Positions 22,206-33,135 of a stretch of DNA of 64,000 nt are shown one piece after another. Every line of letters begins with the position of its first letter. Within the stretch, counting starts at the first letter, position 1. The translations under genes were made by a program, and so were the position numbers. The notes under the pieces were generated by a model, which saw only the letters and a list, made by a program, of their open reading frames with translations, did no database searches and had not been told where the DNA came from. This stretch comes from Beta vulgaris subsp. vulgaris (lineage: Eukaryota > Streptophyta > Magnoliopsida > Caryophyllales > Amaranthaceae), in NCBI RefSeq assembly GCF_026745355.1, contig NC_079208.1:58204892-58268891 (forward strand). Reading direction: 5' to 3'.

Positions 22206-23675
22206 AATCTTGCACCCTTAAAATTGAAGGCAAACACCGGGATTGTCCTTAACTTCTCTCTCTAAACAAAACCCTCTGCCTTCTCTCTACACCACAAACA
22301 ACTTATAACCCTAGAACTCGCCGGAGATCCGGCGCCGCGCTGGGCTCCGGCGGATCTCCGGCGAGTTTGATTTTTTTGCTCGTTTTTGGTTTTGTTTGTT
22401 TTCGACGCGTTTTACATCTTCCTTCAATCGGGTTTTCAGGGTTTTCGGCCCTTTATTTCACCGCCTTTTCCATCTTATTTTCCTGGTTGTTCGCGGTGTC
22501 GGCTTTCTTCGCCGGCCTTTTTCGTTCGTCGGTGCGTCTCCGTCGCTGTTTCGCACCACCACTTTTCGTTTAGTCGGTCGCCCCAGTCCTTAGTCGTTCC
22601 CCCCCCCGTCTGTGCGTTTTCCCCCTCTCCCCTGTTTTCGTTCGTTGGTCGTCCCAGTCCTTAGGCGTTCCTCGAATCTGTGCGGTTCCTCCCCCTCCCC
22701 CTGTCCGGTGAATTTCCACTTCCCGGTTCCCCCTGTTTGTGGTCTGTTGCTTCTGCCCAGCCACGGTTTTGGCTCGGCTCAGTGGTTTTTAAATCCAACT
22801 TCCTTGGTCGAGGTCTTTAGGTTTTCCGCTCCCCGAACCCCCTTTTACGAAGGTTTAGTCTAAGTTCCCCTTCCCCGTCCCCCTGGTTAGGTTTAGGTGT
22901 GGTCGAGTATCCCTTCCCCGTCCCCCGCTAGTGTTAGTTGGAGTCAGTGTCTTTAGTATGCCAAGGAAGTCGTTGGTGCAAGTTCTTAACGGTGTGGTTT
23001 GCCGGAGCTCTATGTGTCGGTTGGCAGTTTATGTTTTCTTTATTTTTCTGTTGGTATGTTTCAGCTCTGTTGTTTGTCGATCTTCTGGTTTCGGGATTGT
23101 CACTTTGGATCTTAGGATCCATCACTGGGGCGTAGTTCATCAAAAGAACTCGCCCCAATTTCTCGTGATGACCTCATGTGTCATCACACCTAAAAAACGC
23201 ATCTTGTGGGAGGCCCCCCAACTTGTTTTGGGGCACGTCAAGACCTCCACCTCGTTTTTCGGGTTTCAGTCTGATGTGACTGATTTTCGAAGACCTTCGC
23301 AGCAGGGTCCGAAGTCATTCTCGAAAGTGACTTCTTTGTTCAGCGAATCAGGAGAATCCCAGGAGGCTCATCAAGGACCTTGGGATTTCGTGCCTAGTGG
23401 ACAGGATCTACTAGCAGTTGTACGGCAATCTCTCTATGAAGATCGTCAGAGTTGCGTCTTTCAACAGATTTTCAATCACATCCATCTTCACTCCCCATCG
23501 CACAAGACAAAAGTTATTCGGCCTGGACTTTTTCTAATTAATGTTTATGTTACTTTGTTTTTACGCGTTATGCTAGTTTTTCATACTGCCTGTTGTTTCT
23601 TCTTTCTATTTAGTTTGGTTGTATTGTCATTAGGTTGTACTCCCGATTTTCATTAATGCAAATTTCCTTGATGTC

Positions 23676-23708
<33 letters not shown>

Positions 23709-23717
23709 GCACCCTTA
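22206..23717 (+). mobile_element. Poly(A)-tailed retroposon with 15-bp TSD, no reverse transcriptase (LINE-derived or retrocopy)
   Basis: The insertion at 22221-23702 is flanked by an identical 15-bp direct repeat, AATCTTGCACCCTTA, at 22206-22220 and 23703-23717. It ends in an uninterrupted A tract (23676-23702) after CATTAATGCAAATTTCCTTG. TSD plus poly(A) is the signature of target-primed reverse transcription. Base composition is GC- and pyrimidine-rich, unlike its surroundings. It opens with an untranslated-leader-like CTCTCTCT stretch and a 16-bp perfect hairpin (22316-22331 with 22351-22366). The words CCCAGTCCTTAG(T/G)CGTTCC occur twice (about 22580 and 22653). The longest frame (22931-23656, 241 codons) shows no endonuclease or RT motif. 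It is either an internally deleted L1-type LINE or a retrocopied transcript. Confidence 0.75.
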
Positions 23718-25043
23718 CCCAATACCCACATCCAACCCTCATGAGAAATGGAAATAAGTCTTGAGAGGTGCTAGTCAATCGTTTTCAACCACAAATCTAC
23801 TTCAGTCCCTCGATCTCATTAAAAGTGGCAGTATTCACCATATTTTTCCAAGTTTCTTGTTGCATAGAGTATGTTTTCACACCTATTATATTTATATCTA
23901 GAAGTTTCTAAGTTTTGATCAAAGTGGTCCCAAATGTTTTTAGTTTCTTTTCACTCTTCATTTCAAGATAAGTTATGAAAATTGGATGACTTGTGAACTA
24001 AAGCAATTAAGAGGATAAAACTACATAAATTGACTTTAACAAGTTTTAAAAGTTCTACACATCTTGAAGAAAGCTCATTAGCTCAAGATATATTAAAAAA
24101 TAATCAAAGTCCTGTCTTTGACACCTCTGATGCAGTTATGTTCTATGTTACACTAGTACAAGCTAAATCTACAAGATATGTCTATAGATAGACTTCAATG
24201 AAAACAATACTATTATATCGAGAGATATGTTCAAAACTGATCAAAGTCAAAACATATTGAATGATTCTAACTCACTGTCATAAAACAGCATGAAGCATGC
24301 TGTTTTGCAAGTTGACCTTAATTTCTGGATATAGGTTTTGAAATATGAAATATGCCCGCGTCTTATAATATAGTACTTGCTTTCCATTTTAGTTGTCCCA
24401 AAATAATGTTATTCTTGTTTCTAATTTTTTATTCCATATTTTTCGTTGATGTGTCTAAAAAAATCATGCAACTATCATTTAGTTGTTACTTGAAAATAGC
24501 TTTTTTCTTTGTTTATTGAACTTAAAGGTAAAAAATATATCCTGTTTTCACACCTCTGTGACAAATATGTTACTTGGTAAAAAATAAACAAAATTCGCAA
24601 TTAATATCATAGCAAAACAATTTCCACCAAAGCTAAGAGATTTTGGGGAAAATATCAAACCACACAATTTCACTAATGTCTCGTCTACCAATCAAATAGA
24701 CTGTATACTCCCTCCGCTTTTTTTTATTTGCTACATTTTCCAAAAAAGGTTGCTTTTTTTATTTGCTACATTTCCTTATTAGAAGACTTGACCCACCAAA
24801 AAGTAATAATAGTATTATATTTGTTTCTCCTCTTTTTCCACCAAAAAGTAATATTTTTTCCCTTTTCCCACCCTATTTAATGTTAAAAGGGTCAAAAAGT
24901 ACACTAAAAAGGAATGAAAATGACATCTCCTAAATTCTTATGTAAACTCAAATGTAGCAAATAAAAAAAAGGCGAAGGGAGTAGTATTTTCCGCTCTATC
25001 AGCATGAAAAAATAAAAAGCATTGAAGGAAGATCGAGTTTTCT
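23718..25043. other. Spacer, one MITE, no gene seen
   Basis: Nothing beyond the Stowaway-like element at 24706-24983 is recognisable. Confidence 0.5.
24706..24983. mobile_element. Stowaway-like MITE (278 bp)
   Basis: TA-flanked, with ends CTCCCTCCGCTTTTTTTTAT and AAAAAAAAGGCGAAGGGAG. The subterminal words TTTGCTACATTTTCC / AAATGTAGCAAAT are inverted. Confidence 0.75.
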
Positions 25044-25175
25044 TCACAGCCTTCTAAAAGAAGAAGATAGGTGCAAAACCCACACCATAACATTCTTCAC
25101 CACTTGCTCTGAATCACTTTCCAGCACTATGTTACTGGAACCAAGCCTACCAGCAACCACCACACCAAAAAGCAG
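25044..25175 (-). pseudogene. RNase-H-like (RVT_3) domain remnant
   Basis: The minus-strand frame reads LLFGVVVAGRLGSSNIVLES then DSEQVVKNV and stops at TGA (25044-25046). The ESDSEQVV motif, with the metal-binding Asp of plant RNase-H-like domains from LINE-type or domesticated sequences, is recognisable. A stop lies just upstream. No other retroelement part is adjacent. Confidence 0.5.
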
Positions 25176-25565
25176 TGCAACACCTTAAGCGAATGTAGGA
25201 TCTTAGTGTGCAGTACTTCAACAATATTATAAAACTAACCAACACAATGAATTTAGGATACTACAAGAAAAACCCAAATATTCGAAAGGTCTTCGAGAAT
25301 AAGAAATTTTTGCTTATTAAGGAATATCAAATATTCAAACGTAAGAACACTTTCAAATGCCACAAAAACATTCTATATTCATGCATCAAAATTACAAAGG
25401 GATAATTAGTAATGTGTGGTACATATATATGTAGCTAGTTTTGGTTAAATCTCTCCAACTCCAGTTCCAACCTAAAAGATATCCCAAAAGAAATGAATAC
25501 TAACACAAATAGTTTCGAGTGATTAGATAATCAGCCTCACTTATCCAGGTTAAAGAGATAAGTCA

Positions 25566-27772
25566 TCAGCCCCATTCCACAAATACAGTTACGCCACAGC
25601 TTGGTCCTTCAATTATTTGAGGTGCTGAATGAATTCTAGGCTCTCTCGACTCTTGGGGCTTGAATATTGTCTTACCCTTCAATAACTCTTTTTTATCTAA
25701 CTCTTTTTTATCTGGAAACACTATATGAAGGTCGAATTTCACTACAAATACATCATCAAATGCAACAGAAACTACAGATTTTGACAACGGTACATCAACA
25801 CCATCACATAACTCTACAAACTCTGTTTTTCCCTTTCTAAAAAGCACGCTTTGATAGGACTTTCTCTCATAAACAGTTGAGTATTTGTGTCCATCATACT
25901 TAGCCCAAATCTTCCCACGAACTTGACAAGCACGACCATCTTTGGACTTAAAAGAAACATTTACCTTTGCCTGCACAGCATCCGAGAACATCATGTAATG
26001 TATGGCTGCAAAACCATCATTACCCCGAACAACTGAGCAAAGACGCCTATCATACCAACGTTCAGCACTACAGACGTTCCATGACATATCCCCTTTGCTA
26101 ATCATACGACCTTGACCATCCTTTAGGTCAAGTGTCACAGCAAAGAATGCACCCATATAACAACGACGAGTATCTACCAACGATATCGTTTCATGAGGAT
26201 GTAAGAAGGCAGAATTATCCTTTTGTCTATCAAATATATCATATTCGCCCATTACATCAAAGGACATTATTTTACCATAAAGAAGCAAAGGGCCATCAAG
26301 TTTGTTATTCTCATCAACATAAGGACATGCAGAGATGGAGAAAAGCTCCACAAGGGGTGAGAAGCGAGATAAGGGTAAACGAATGGGATCAATCCTGAAT
26401 CATCAAAAGTTTGCGAACATTAACCTCCTTTCGAACAAACAATCCTTATATATATATATATAGATAGATGGACATGTTTTTGGGATTGAATGGAATAGGG
26501 TAAGAGAGCCACATACCTGTCAATGCTCATGTCTGACACTGGATGTTCAACATAATGGGGCTGTAACAAATGAAAAAACCACAATCAGGTCCAATGAAAA
26601 AGAAAGAAAAAAAAAACAGGAAGAGGTTGTAGTGGCAACAAAAAAGAGGCACCTACCCGAAGCCTCTTTTCTTGACACCAATGTCGTATTTCTTCATTTT
26701 CTGGGATGTTTTCGCTTCCACTTTCTGCACTGATTTTTCCACACTCCACAATGCTAGTTTCATTTCTCTCTAAGAATTCATCCATTTCCTCCCCAAACAT
26801 ACTACTGTTTTCGCTATCAGAGATGCCTACATTTTCTGCACAAAGTTTTGAGTCTCCTTCATCTTCAGGCTTAAAATCATAATCCCACATAACATTTTCA
26901 GGAACCACAAAATTAATATGCTCCATAGTCACATTCACTAGGATGCGCCATTTTTGCCCCACAATTTCCTTCTTATCCAGGGTAGTGTTGTCAGAAGGTC
27001 CAAATTCCAAACCATTTTCATCACTACTCTCAATTATCTCATCATTAATCTCCAACTTAGCATGAATTTGAAACGGGGAATAGGCTGGCACAGGGAAGCA
27101 AGACTTACAACACAGCTCAGTAGAAGCCAGCATAGTTGTATCAGAATGTCTGTTATCAAAAAGCACACGTGAAATAGACCGATTCCAGAACTTACTAGTA
27201 GCAGAAATTGTACCACTCACAAAAGCATGTAGGTCATCCTCTTCTTTGATTTTAACAACTCTACACTCCACAAAAGCAAAAACTGCATATCGGAATATGG
27301 TGTAGCACACATTGACGATTCCAACCCCTTGAATGTCTAGAGCTAAGCATTGTTCTTCATCGAAAACAACCTTGCTGCTGAAATCCAAAAATAAACTTTC
27401 ATCCATGATTACAGTTTTTCGATTCCTGTCCTCAAGATACACTTTTAGAAAGAAATGTTTTGGTAGCACATGAGGGCGGTTAAGTTTTGATTTTCCCAGT
27501 ATTATCTTCAAGAAATCATCAGGAGGACAGAAAGACACTACATCATCACTGCACTCTTGGTCTAAGAGTGATAATTCATGACCATTATCATCAATAAGTT
27601 TGACATGACAATAAAATTTAACATGATCAAACTTCTTGAACGTGTCACTGTGTATGCTAACAGAGGACAAATCAAACAAAGGTGTTGCTTTGTCAGCCCG
27701 ATAAGAAACATATGGTTCAGTATCCTTCTCATCTTCTGAGGACTCAAACGAGAAGGAATTGGCTTCCTCCAT
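25566..27772 (-). CDS. DUF6598-domain protein, three coding exons
   Basis: Exons 26657-27772, 26517-26560 and 25566-26394 join in frame (GT-AG, phases 0 and 2) to give 662 residues. The ATG at 27772 is used because the open frame before it starts only with GTG. A 5' UTR intron is likely: acceptor GCAG at about 27812 and a possible donor at about 28096. The C-terminal part (about 387-650) matches the plant DUF6598 pattern: RIDPIRLPLSRFSPLVELFS, GPLLLYGKI, YDIFDRQKDN, and FFAVTLDLKDGQG. This domain is known from plant proteins related to the jasmonate-induced JIP60 group; no ribosome-inactivating domain is seen here. The N-terminal 30-290 region has a similar strand-rich layout (FFLKVYLEDRNRKTVIMDES) and may be a degenerate second copy. 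An acidic linker lies between. Function unknown. Confidence 0.72.
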
Positions 27773-28286
27773 AGTTGTCACTAATTTAAATGGGGTGTTG
27801 GAGTTTATCCTGCAATTTCAGAAGCAAGCCCAATGAATTCAAAGTACAAAATCTATCTTTTTAAGAGAACTAAAATTCAGATGATTTAGGATGGAATGCA
27901 GAAAAGTTTCTTTATTTATCTGCAATCATAATAATCACTCATCATTCATCAAATATATCATTTTGATTCAATAAAATTCGTCAGTTATCTTGCTTCTTCA
28001 CAACAAATCAAACAAACTCAGAGGAAAAACTAGAGCAATTCCACACCAAAATCCGCAACAAAACAAGTACATTCATCTAAGGAACAAAACAGGAACCTGG
28101 AACGAGCTTCTGCAATTCGAGCTTTGGAATTAGCGTATGAGTGACGAATTTGCGTATGACTTATGAGAGGTTCTAGTGGTTCTAAAGGAATTGAATTTGC
28201 GTATTAGTTGCAGAGTTGGGCACCGGCACCGTCACCGTGAGCGTCTTTTGGAGTGTGACTCGTCTATAGGTTATAGTTATACTATA

Positions 28287-28578
28287 GGTGATCATGGGCC
28301 GGGCCGGGCCGGACCGCGGTCAAAAAAGTTTGTCCGGGACTAAATTTTGGGTCTTTTTTGTGTCCAAAGCCCGTTATTTCGGGCTTAAATTAGCAGGCTT
28401 TGGCGGGCCAAAACGGGCGGGGCCCAAAAAATAGACTAAAAAGTTGTTTTTGGCTTGCCTAAAGCCCGCCCAAAGCAAAAAAAATACGGCCGGGGCTGAA
28501 AAATTTCTTACCAAAACCCGGCCAAAAAACGGGTGGGTCGAAAAATTCTGCCCGAAACCCGGCCAAAATACTTATACC
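28287..28578 (+). mobile_element. GC-rich hAT-like MITE, copy with degraded ends
   Basis: Begins GATCATGGGCCGGGCCGG and carries CCAAAGCCCGTTATTTCGGG and AAAATAGACTAAAAAGTTG, all shared with 53249-53495. The 3' inverted end is poor. Confidence 0.55.
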
Positions 28579-28744
28579 TATGTAGTTTAAGATTTTTTTA
28601 TGCAACCTGAAAATTTAACATGAATTCACGATATTGTATATCAAGGATTTGTTAGGACTCTAAATATTATCATATAAATAGGATTATTACTCCTAGCCTA
28701 TTCTTTTCATCTTATTTTCAGTTCAGTTACAATCAGTTGGATTC

Positions 28745-29056
<312 letters not shown>

Positions 29057-29898
29057 ATCTACTATCTACTAGAAGTTGTTGTGCTCTAAGCATATTAGCA
29101 AGACTTACAAATATTTCTCTACTTAGCCGAAGTTGTTCTTTACACAAGTTATGATGGTCTGTTAACAATCAAGATCATATGTATGAAATGATGCCACGAT
29201 TCCTCCCCAGAATGCAAAGGCATTTGTTCAACTTGGGTTGTCAATCTTCTAAACTTATGCAATGTTATACGCGTCAAACTTTGTTGCACCAAATCTGCAT
29301 CCATTCTACATAGGCACATATACATTTAATGCAATTTGATTTAGACAAACATATAAAATACGATAATAACTAAAAGTTCCACAATAAGTTTCACATGTAA
29401 AATACGATAATAACTATAAGTTCCACAATAAGTTCCATATATAAAAGTGAAAGTATTGGGTCAGACCGTCTGACCCAACATTTTCCGTCGGACGAAGCCG
29501 CGAGAACGGCGCCGCTGCTCCTTCTTCATCTTCTTCCTCCCCTGCCGCCGCCGCCGCCGGTGAAAACCCAAAACTGAGCACAACCCCCCAAAAAAAAGTA
29601 AGCCCACTATAAAAGCAAACCATTCATCATCATCCATTTTCATTCATCTTCCATCACACTCAAAATTCTTACACATACATACATACAATTTTTCCAGAAA
29701 ATATAAATTTCATTTAGGAGAAAGAAAGGTGCAGCAGGAAGAAAGGGTGGAGGTCCTAGAAATTTGATCGAAGTTGATGAAATTTTGCCGCAAAGTATCG
29801 GTTTTTTTTTGGCAATAAGCAAGAGAAGAGAAGTTTTGAATTTGAAGAAACTGAGGGGTTTTTTTAGATGATTTATGTGAAATCTTCTTTTCAGAAAT

Positions 29899-30226
29899 AT
29901 TTAGAGGTAAGTTACTTTCATTTAGAGGTAAGTTACTTTCATTTAGACCTAAGTTACTTTCATTTAGACCTAAGTTACTTTTAGTTAGACCTAAGTTACT
30001 TTCATTTAGACATAAGTTATATATACTTTCATTTAGACCTAACTTACTTTCATTTAGACCTAAGTTACTTTCAGTTAGACCTAAGTTACTTTCAATTAGA
30101 CCTAAGTTACTTTTATTTAGACCTAAGTTACTTTCATTTAGAGGTAACTTACTTTCATTTAGACCTAACTTACTTTCATTTAGACCTAAGTTACTTTCAT
30201 TTAGAGGTAACTTACTTTCATTTAGA
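29899..30226. repeat. 21-bp minisatellite, about 15 units
   Basis: The unit is ACCTAAGTTACTTTCATTTAG, with variants GAGGTAA and CCTAACT and one 6-bp insertion near 30015. Confidence 0.93.
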
Positions 30227-30380
30227 CTAACTGAAAAAAATGAAGACTAACTGAAAACACATTAGGACTAACTGAAAAAAAATGAAGACTAACTGAAAAA
30301 AAATTAAGACTAACTGAAAAAAAATTGAAACCAACTGAATTGTTTTTGAAACCAACTGAAAAAAAAATTGAAACTATCTG
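30226..30380. repeat. Second 21-bp minisatellite, about 7 units
   Basis: The unit ACTAACTGAAAAAAAATGAA with 20-22 nt periodicity directly abuts the first array, which has the same period but a different sequence. Confidence 0.88.
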
Positions 30381-30685
30381 AAAGTCGTCCGACCAAAGAT
30401 TATGGTCGGACGAGTCCGACACAATACGTTCTCCATATAAAACCATCATAAACATAAAATAACTAAAAGTTCTTAATTTAAAAGCAATCCACCATAAAGT
30501 CACACAATTTTAATTAGATTATCCTTATTCGCAACCATCTCAGTCATGAAACATATTATTATCATCCATAGGCATATCTGGCCTATAGACATAATCATTT
30601 GAAAGTGTACAATGCTTCCTCAAGAAATGAAGTTTGCCATCATCATTATGCAAATAGACGAAAACATATTATATTATTAAAAATA

Positions 30686-31757
30686 CGGTTTTTTCACCAG
30701 GTACCCTTATGGTTTATTAATATTCACCAGGTACCCTCGCGTTTTCCAATATTCACCAGGTACCCTTGAGGTTTGGTAAAAATTCCTGAAATGCCCTTGT
30801 CGTTAAGTTTCCGTCAACTTTGCTAGGTTTCCGTCCAAAGCATTCATATTAACCCAAATTAACTCAAACTAACCCTAATCATACTCTAATTAATCCGAAT
30901 TAACTCTAATTAACCCTAAAATCCTAACCCAACCCCCACCCAACCCCAACCCCACCTGCCCCCCATGCAACCCAGCGCAGCCCCCCTCCCCTCCCTTTCC
31001 CCCTCCGTCGCACAACCCCATCCTTCTCCCCCTCCGTCGCGCAGCCCCCCTCCCTCTCCCCCTCCCTCGCGCAGCTCCCCTCATTCTCCCCCTCTGTCGT
31101 AGCCCTTCTCCCCCTCCCTTTCTCCCTCCGCCACGCAGCCCTCTTGGAAATTCTCAATGTCTATCGCATTTAAAGGCTTGAAAACACTGATTTCGGTGGT
31201 TGAGTCAGAGATTTCGTGGTTTTCTGAAGGTGAGGAAGCAATTGATGAGATTGAAAATGGAGGTTTGAAAAACAAAAATGGTGTAGTGGAGTTTGAGTTG
31301 AAGGAGGGGGGTTGCGTCGCGGAGGGGGAGAGGCTGCGCCACGGAGGAGGAGAAGGAGAGGGGGAGGGAGGGGGAAGGGGGATGTGTGGGTTCTATTAGG
31401 GGGGAGGAGGAGCCTGCATGGCTGCTGCAGGGGAGAGGGAGTGGCTCCGCGGCGGGTGGAGGAGGGGGGAGAGGCTGTGCGACGGGTGGGTGTGGGGGTG
31501 GGGGAGGGGGGCTGCTGGTGGGTGGGTGGGGGCTGGGGTGGTGGGTGGGTGGGGGAGTGGGTGGTGGGAGGGTTAGGGGTTAAGGGTTAGAAATTAAGGA
31601 TAATTATGTTTTTTAAGGGTCATATTTAACGGAAAGATGACGGTAGGGTCATGTTTGATGATTTTTCAAAACCACAAGGAAACTTGGTGAATTTTGGAAA
31701 ATGCGAGGGTACCCGGTGAATATTATGAAACCTCAGGGGTACCTGGTGAACAAACCG
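30686..31757. mobile_element. Mutator-like element (1.07 kb) with 9-bp TSD
   Basis: Flanked by TTAAAAATA at 30677-30685 and 31758-31766. The TIRs are about 100 bp: CGGTTTTTTCACCAGGTACC on the left; the right end reads GGTACCTGGTGAACAAACCG. A 9-bp TSD with long TIRs is diagnostic for MULEs. Inside, 30930-31145 is C-rich and 31300-31575 G-rich. The two arms are partly inverted around a central non-repetitive block (about 31145-31305). That block has an open frame from 31157 (MSIAFKGLKTLISVVESEIS, then WFSEGEEAIDEIENGG) that could be a captured host fragment. Related ends occur at 21940 and 55883. Confidence 0.85.
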
Positions 31758-31778
31758 TTAAAAATATTATTATCATCA

Positions 31779-32350
31779 ATTATATTATATTATATTATAT
31801 TATATTATATTATATTATATTATATTATATTATATTATATTATATTATATTATATTATATTATATTATATTATATTATATTATATTATATTATATATATT
31901 ATATTATATTATATTATATTATATTATATTATATTTTATATTATATATATTATATTATATTATATTATACTATACTATACTATACTATACTATACTATAC
32001 TATACTATACTATACTATACTATACTATACTATACTATACTATACTATACTATACTACTATACTATACTATACTATACTATACTATACTTACTATACTAT
32101 ACTATACTATACTATACTATACTATACTATACTATACTATACTATATTATATTATATTATATTATATTATATATATTATATTATATTATATTATATTATA
32201 TTATATTATATTATATTATATTATATTATATTATATTATATTATATTATATTATATTATATTATATTATATTATATTATATTATATTATATTATATATAT
32301 TATATTATATTATATTATATTATATTATATTATATTATATTATACTATAC
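31779..32350. repeat. Pentanucleotide tract in three blocks (ATATT / ATACT / ATATT)
   Basis: TTATA repeats at about 31779-31965, then CTATA repeats at about 31966-32145, then TTATA again to 32341, with a few phase slips (TATATATT, CTACTATA). The long tyrosine/leucine/isoleucine frames across it are artefacts. Confidence 0.95.
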
Positions 32351-32658
32351 TACCTCCGTTTCCTAAAGATCTTTCTTGTTACTGTTACTACAAATACCAA
32401 TGAGAATTAACTTGTGTGGAGTGGGTAAAGTAGGAGATAATGGAGTTAAGATAAAGAAACAAATAAAAAGAGGTTAAACTAGGAGAGAGAAAGGGAGTAA
32501 AATTGAATTAATAATGTAATGGTGGACAATATGATAGGGACATGAGAGGTAAAAAGGGAAAAAAAAATTCCAAATAATGAACAAAGTAAAAGAGGGAAGA
32601 TCTTTTGGAAACGCACTTAAACGGAAAGAGGGAAGATCTTTAAGAAACGGAGGGAATA
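32351..32658. mobile_element. Stowaway-like MITE abutting the pentanucleotide tract
   Basis: Left end CCTCCGTTTCCTAAAGATC, right end GATCTTTAAGAAACGGAGGG, TA-flanked. A second inner inverted copy (GATCTTTTGGAAACG) lies near 32599. Confidence 0.7.
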
Positions 32659-33135
32659 TTATATTATATTATATCATATTTTTTAAATTAATATTGTTAT
32701 ACAGTTATAGCGTGAGAGAGAATGAGAGGAGCGAGAGAGAAAGAGAGAGGAGAGAGGAATGATTGAATGAAATTTCAAGCCTTGGCCCTATCGCGATCCC
32801 GGCACGTATTTTTATTTTTTTAAAGCTGATTTTTTTAAAAAAAAAAATTAGGAATACAGCTGTAGCTAATGTACCCCGTCACGGACATTGAATCTTGGAA
32901 AGAATTGAACACACACAAAGTGACAAACTTGCATATGCTTTTCTTGGAATTATATTTACTTTGTGGAACATTTAATATATAGTTTGAAACTAAAATTATG
33001 GTTGATCCTTTTATGAACGGGTTGAATGAGTGCTGAAAACAGACACCTAGCCCGTTGAACACCTATAACTGAGATAAGTCCGCCAATGTCTTAATCTTCT
33101 CTTATATACCAAATCTTTATCTATCTCATCTCTCC

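Larger units (their letters stand above)
29454..30426. mobile_element. TIR element carrying two minisatellites
   Basis: The ends are imperfect inverted repeats: TATTGGGTCAGACCGTCTGA on the left and, in reverse complement, TATTGTGTCGGACTCGTCCG on the right, with a further GTCGGACG-type match inside. No clear TSD was found. From 29899 on the interior is almost wholly 21-bp tandem repeats. The left part (about 29515-29790) is leader-like (TTCATTCATCTTCCATCACA) and includes a (CCG)n patch, without a supported gene. Confidence 0.5.

Noticed and set aside
22367..23158. Several overlapping Ser/Arg/Pro-rich open frames in the GC-rich leader
   Set aside because: They follow base composition of the retroposon, are mutually overlapping on both strands, and carry no motif.
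31694..32410. Long Tyr/Ile/Leu open frames over 200 codons
   Set aside because: They are translations of the TTATA/CTATA pentanucleotide tract and have no protein character.
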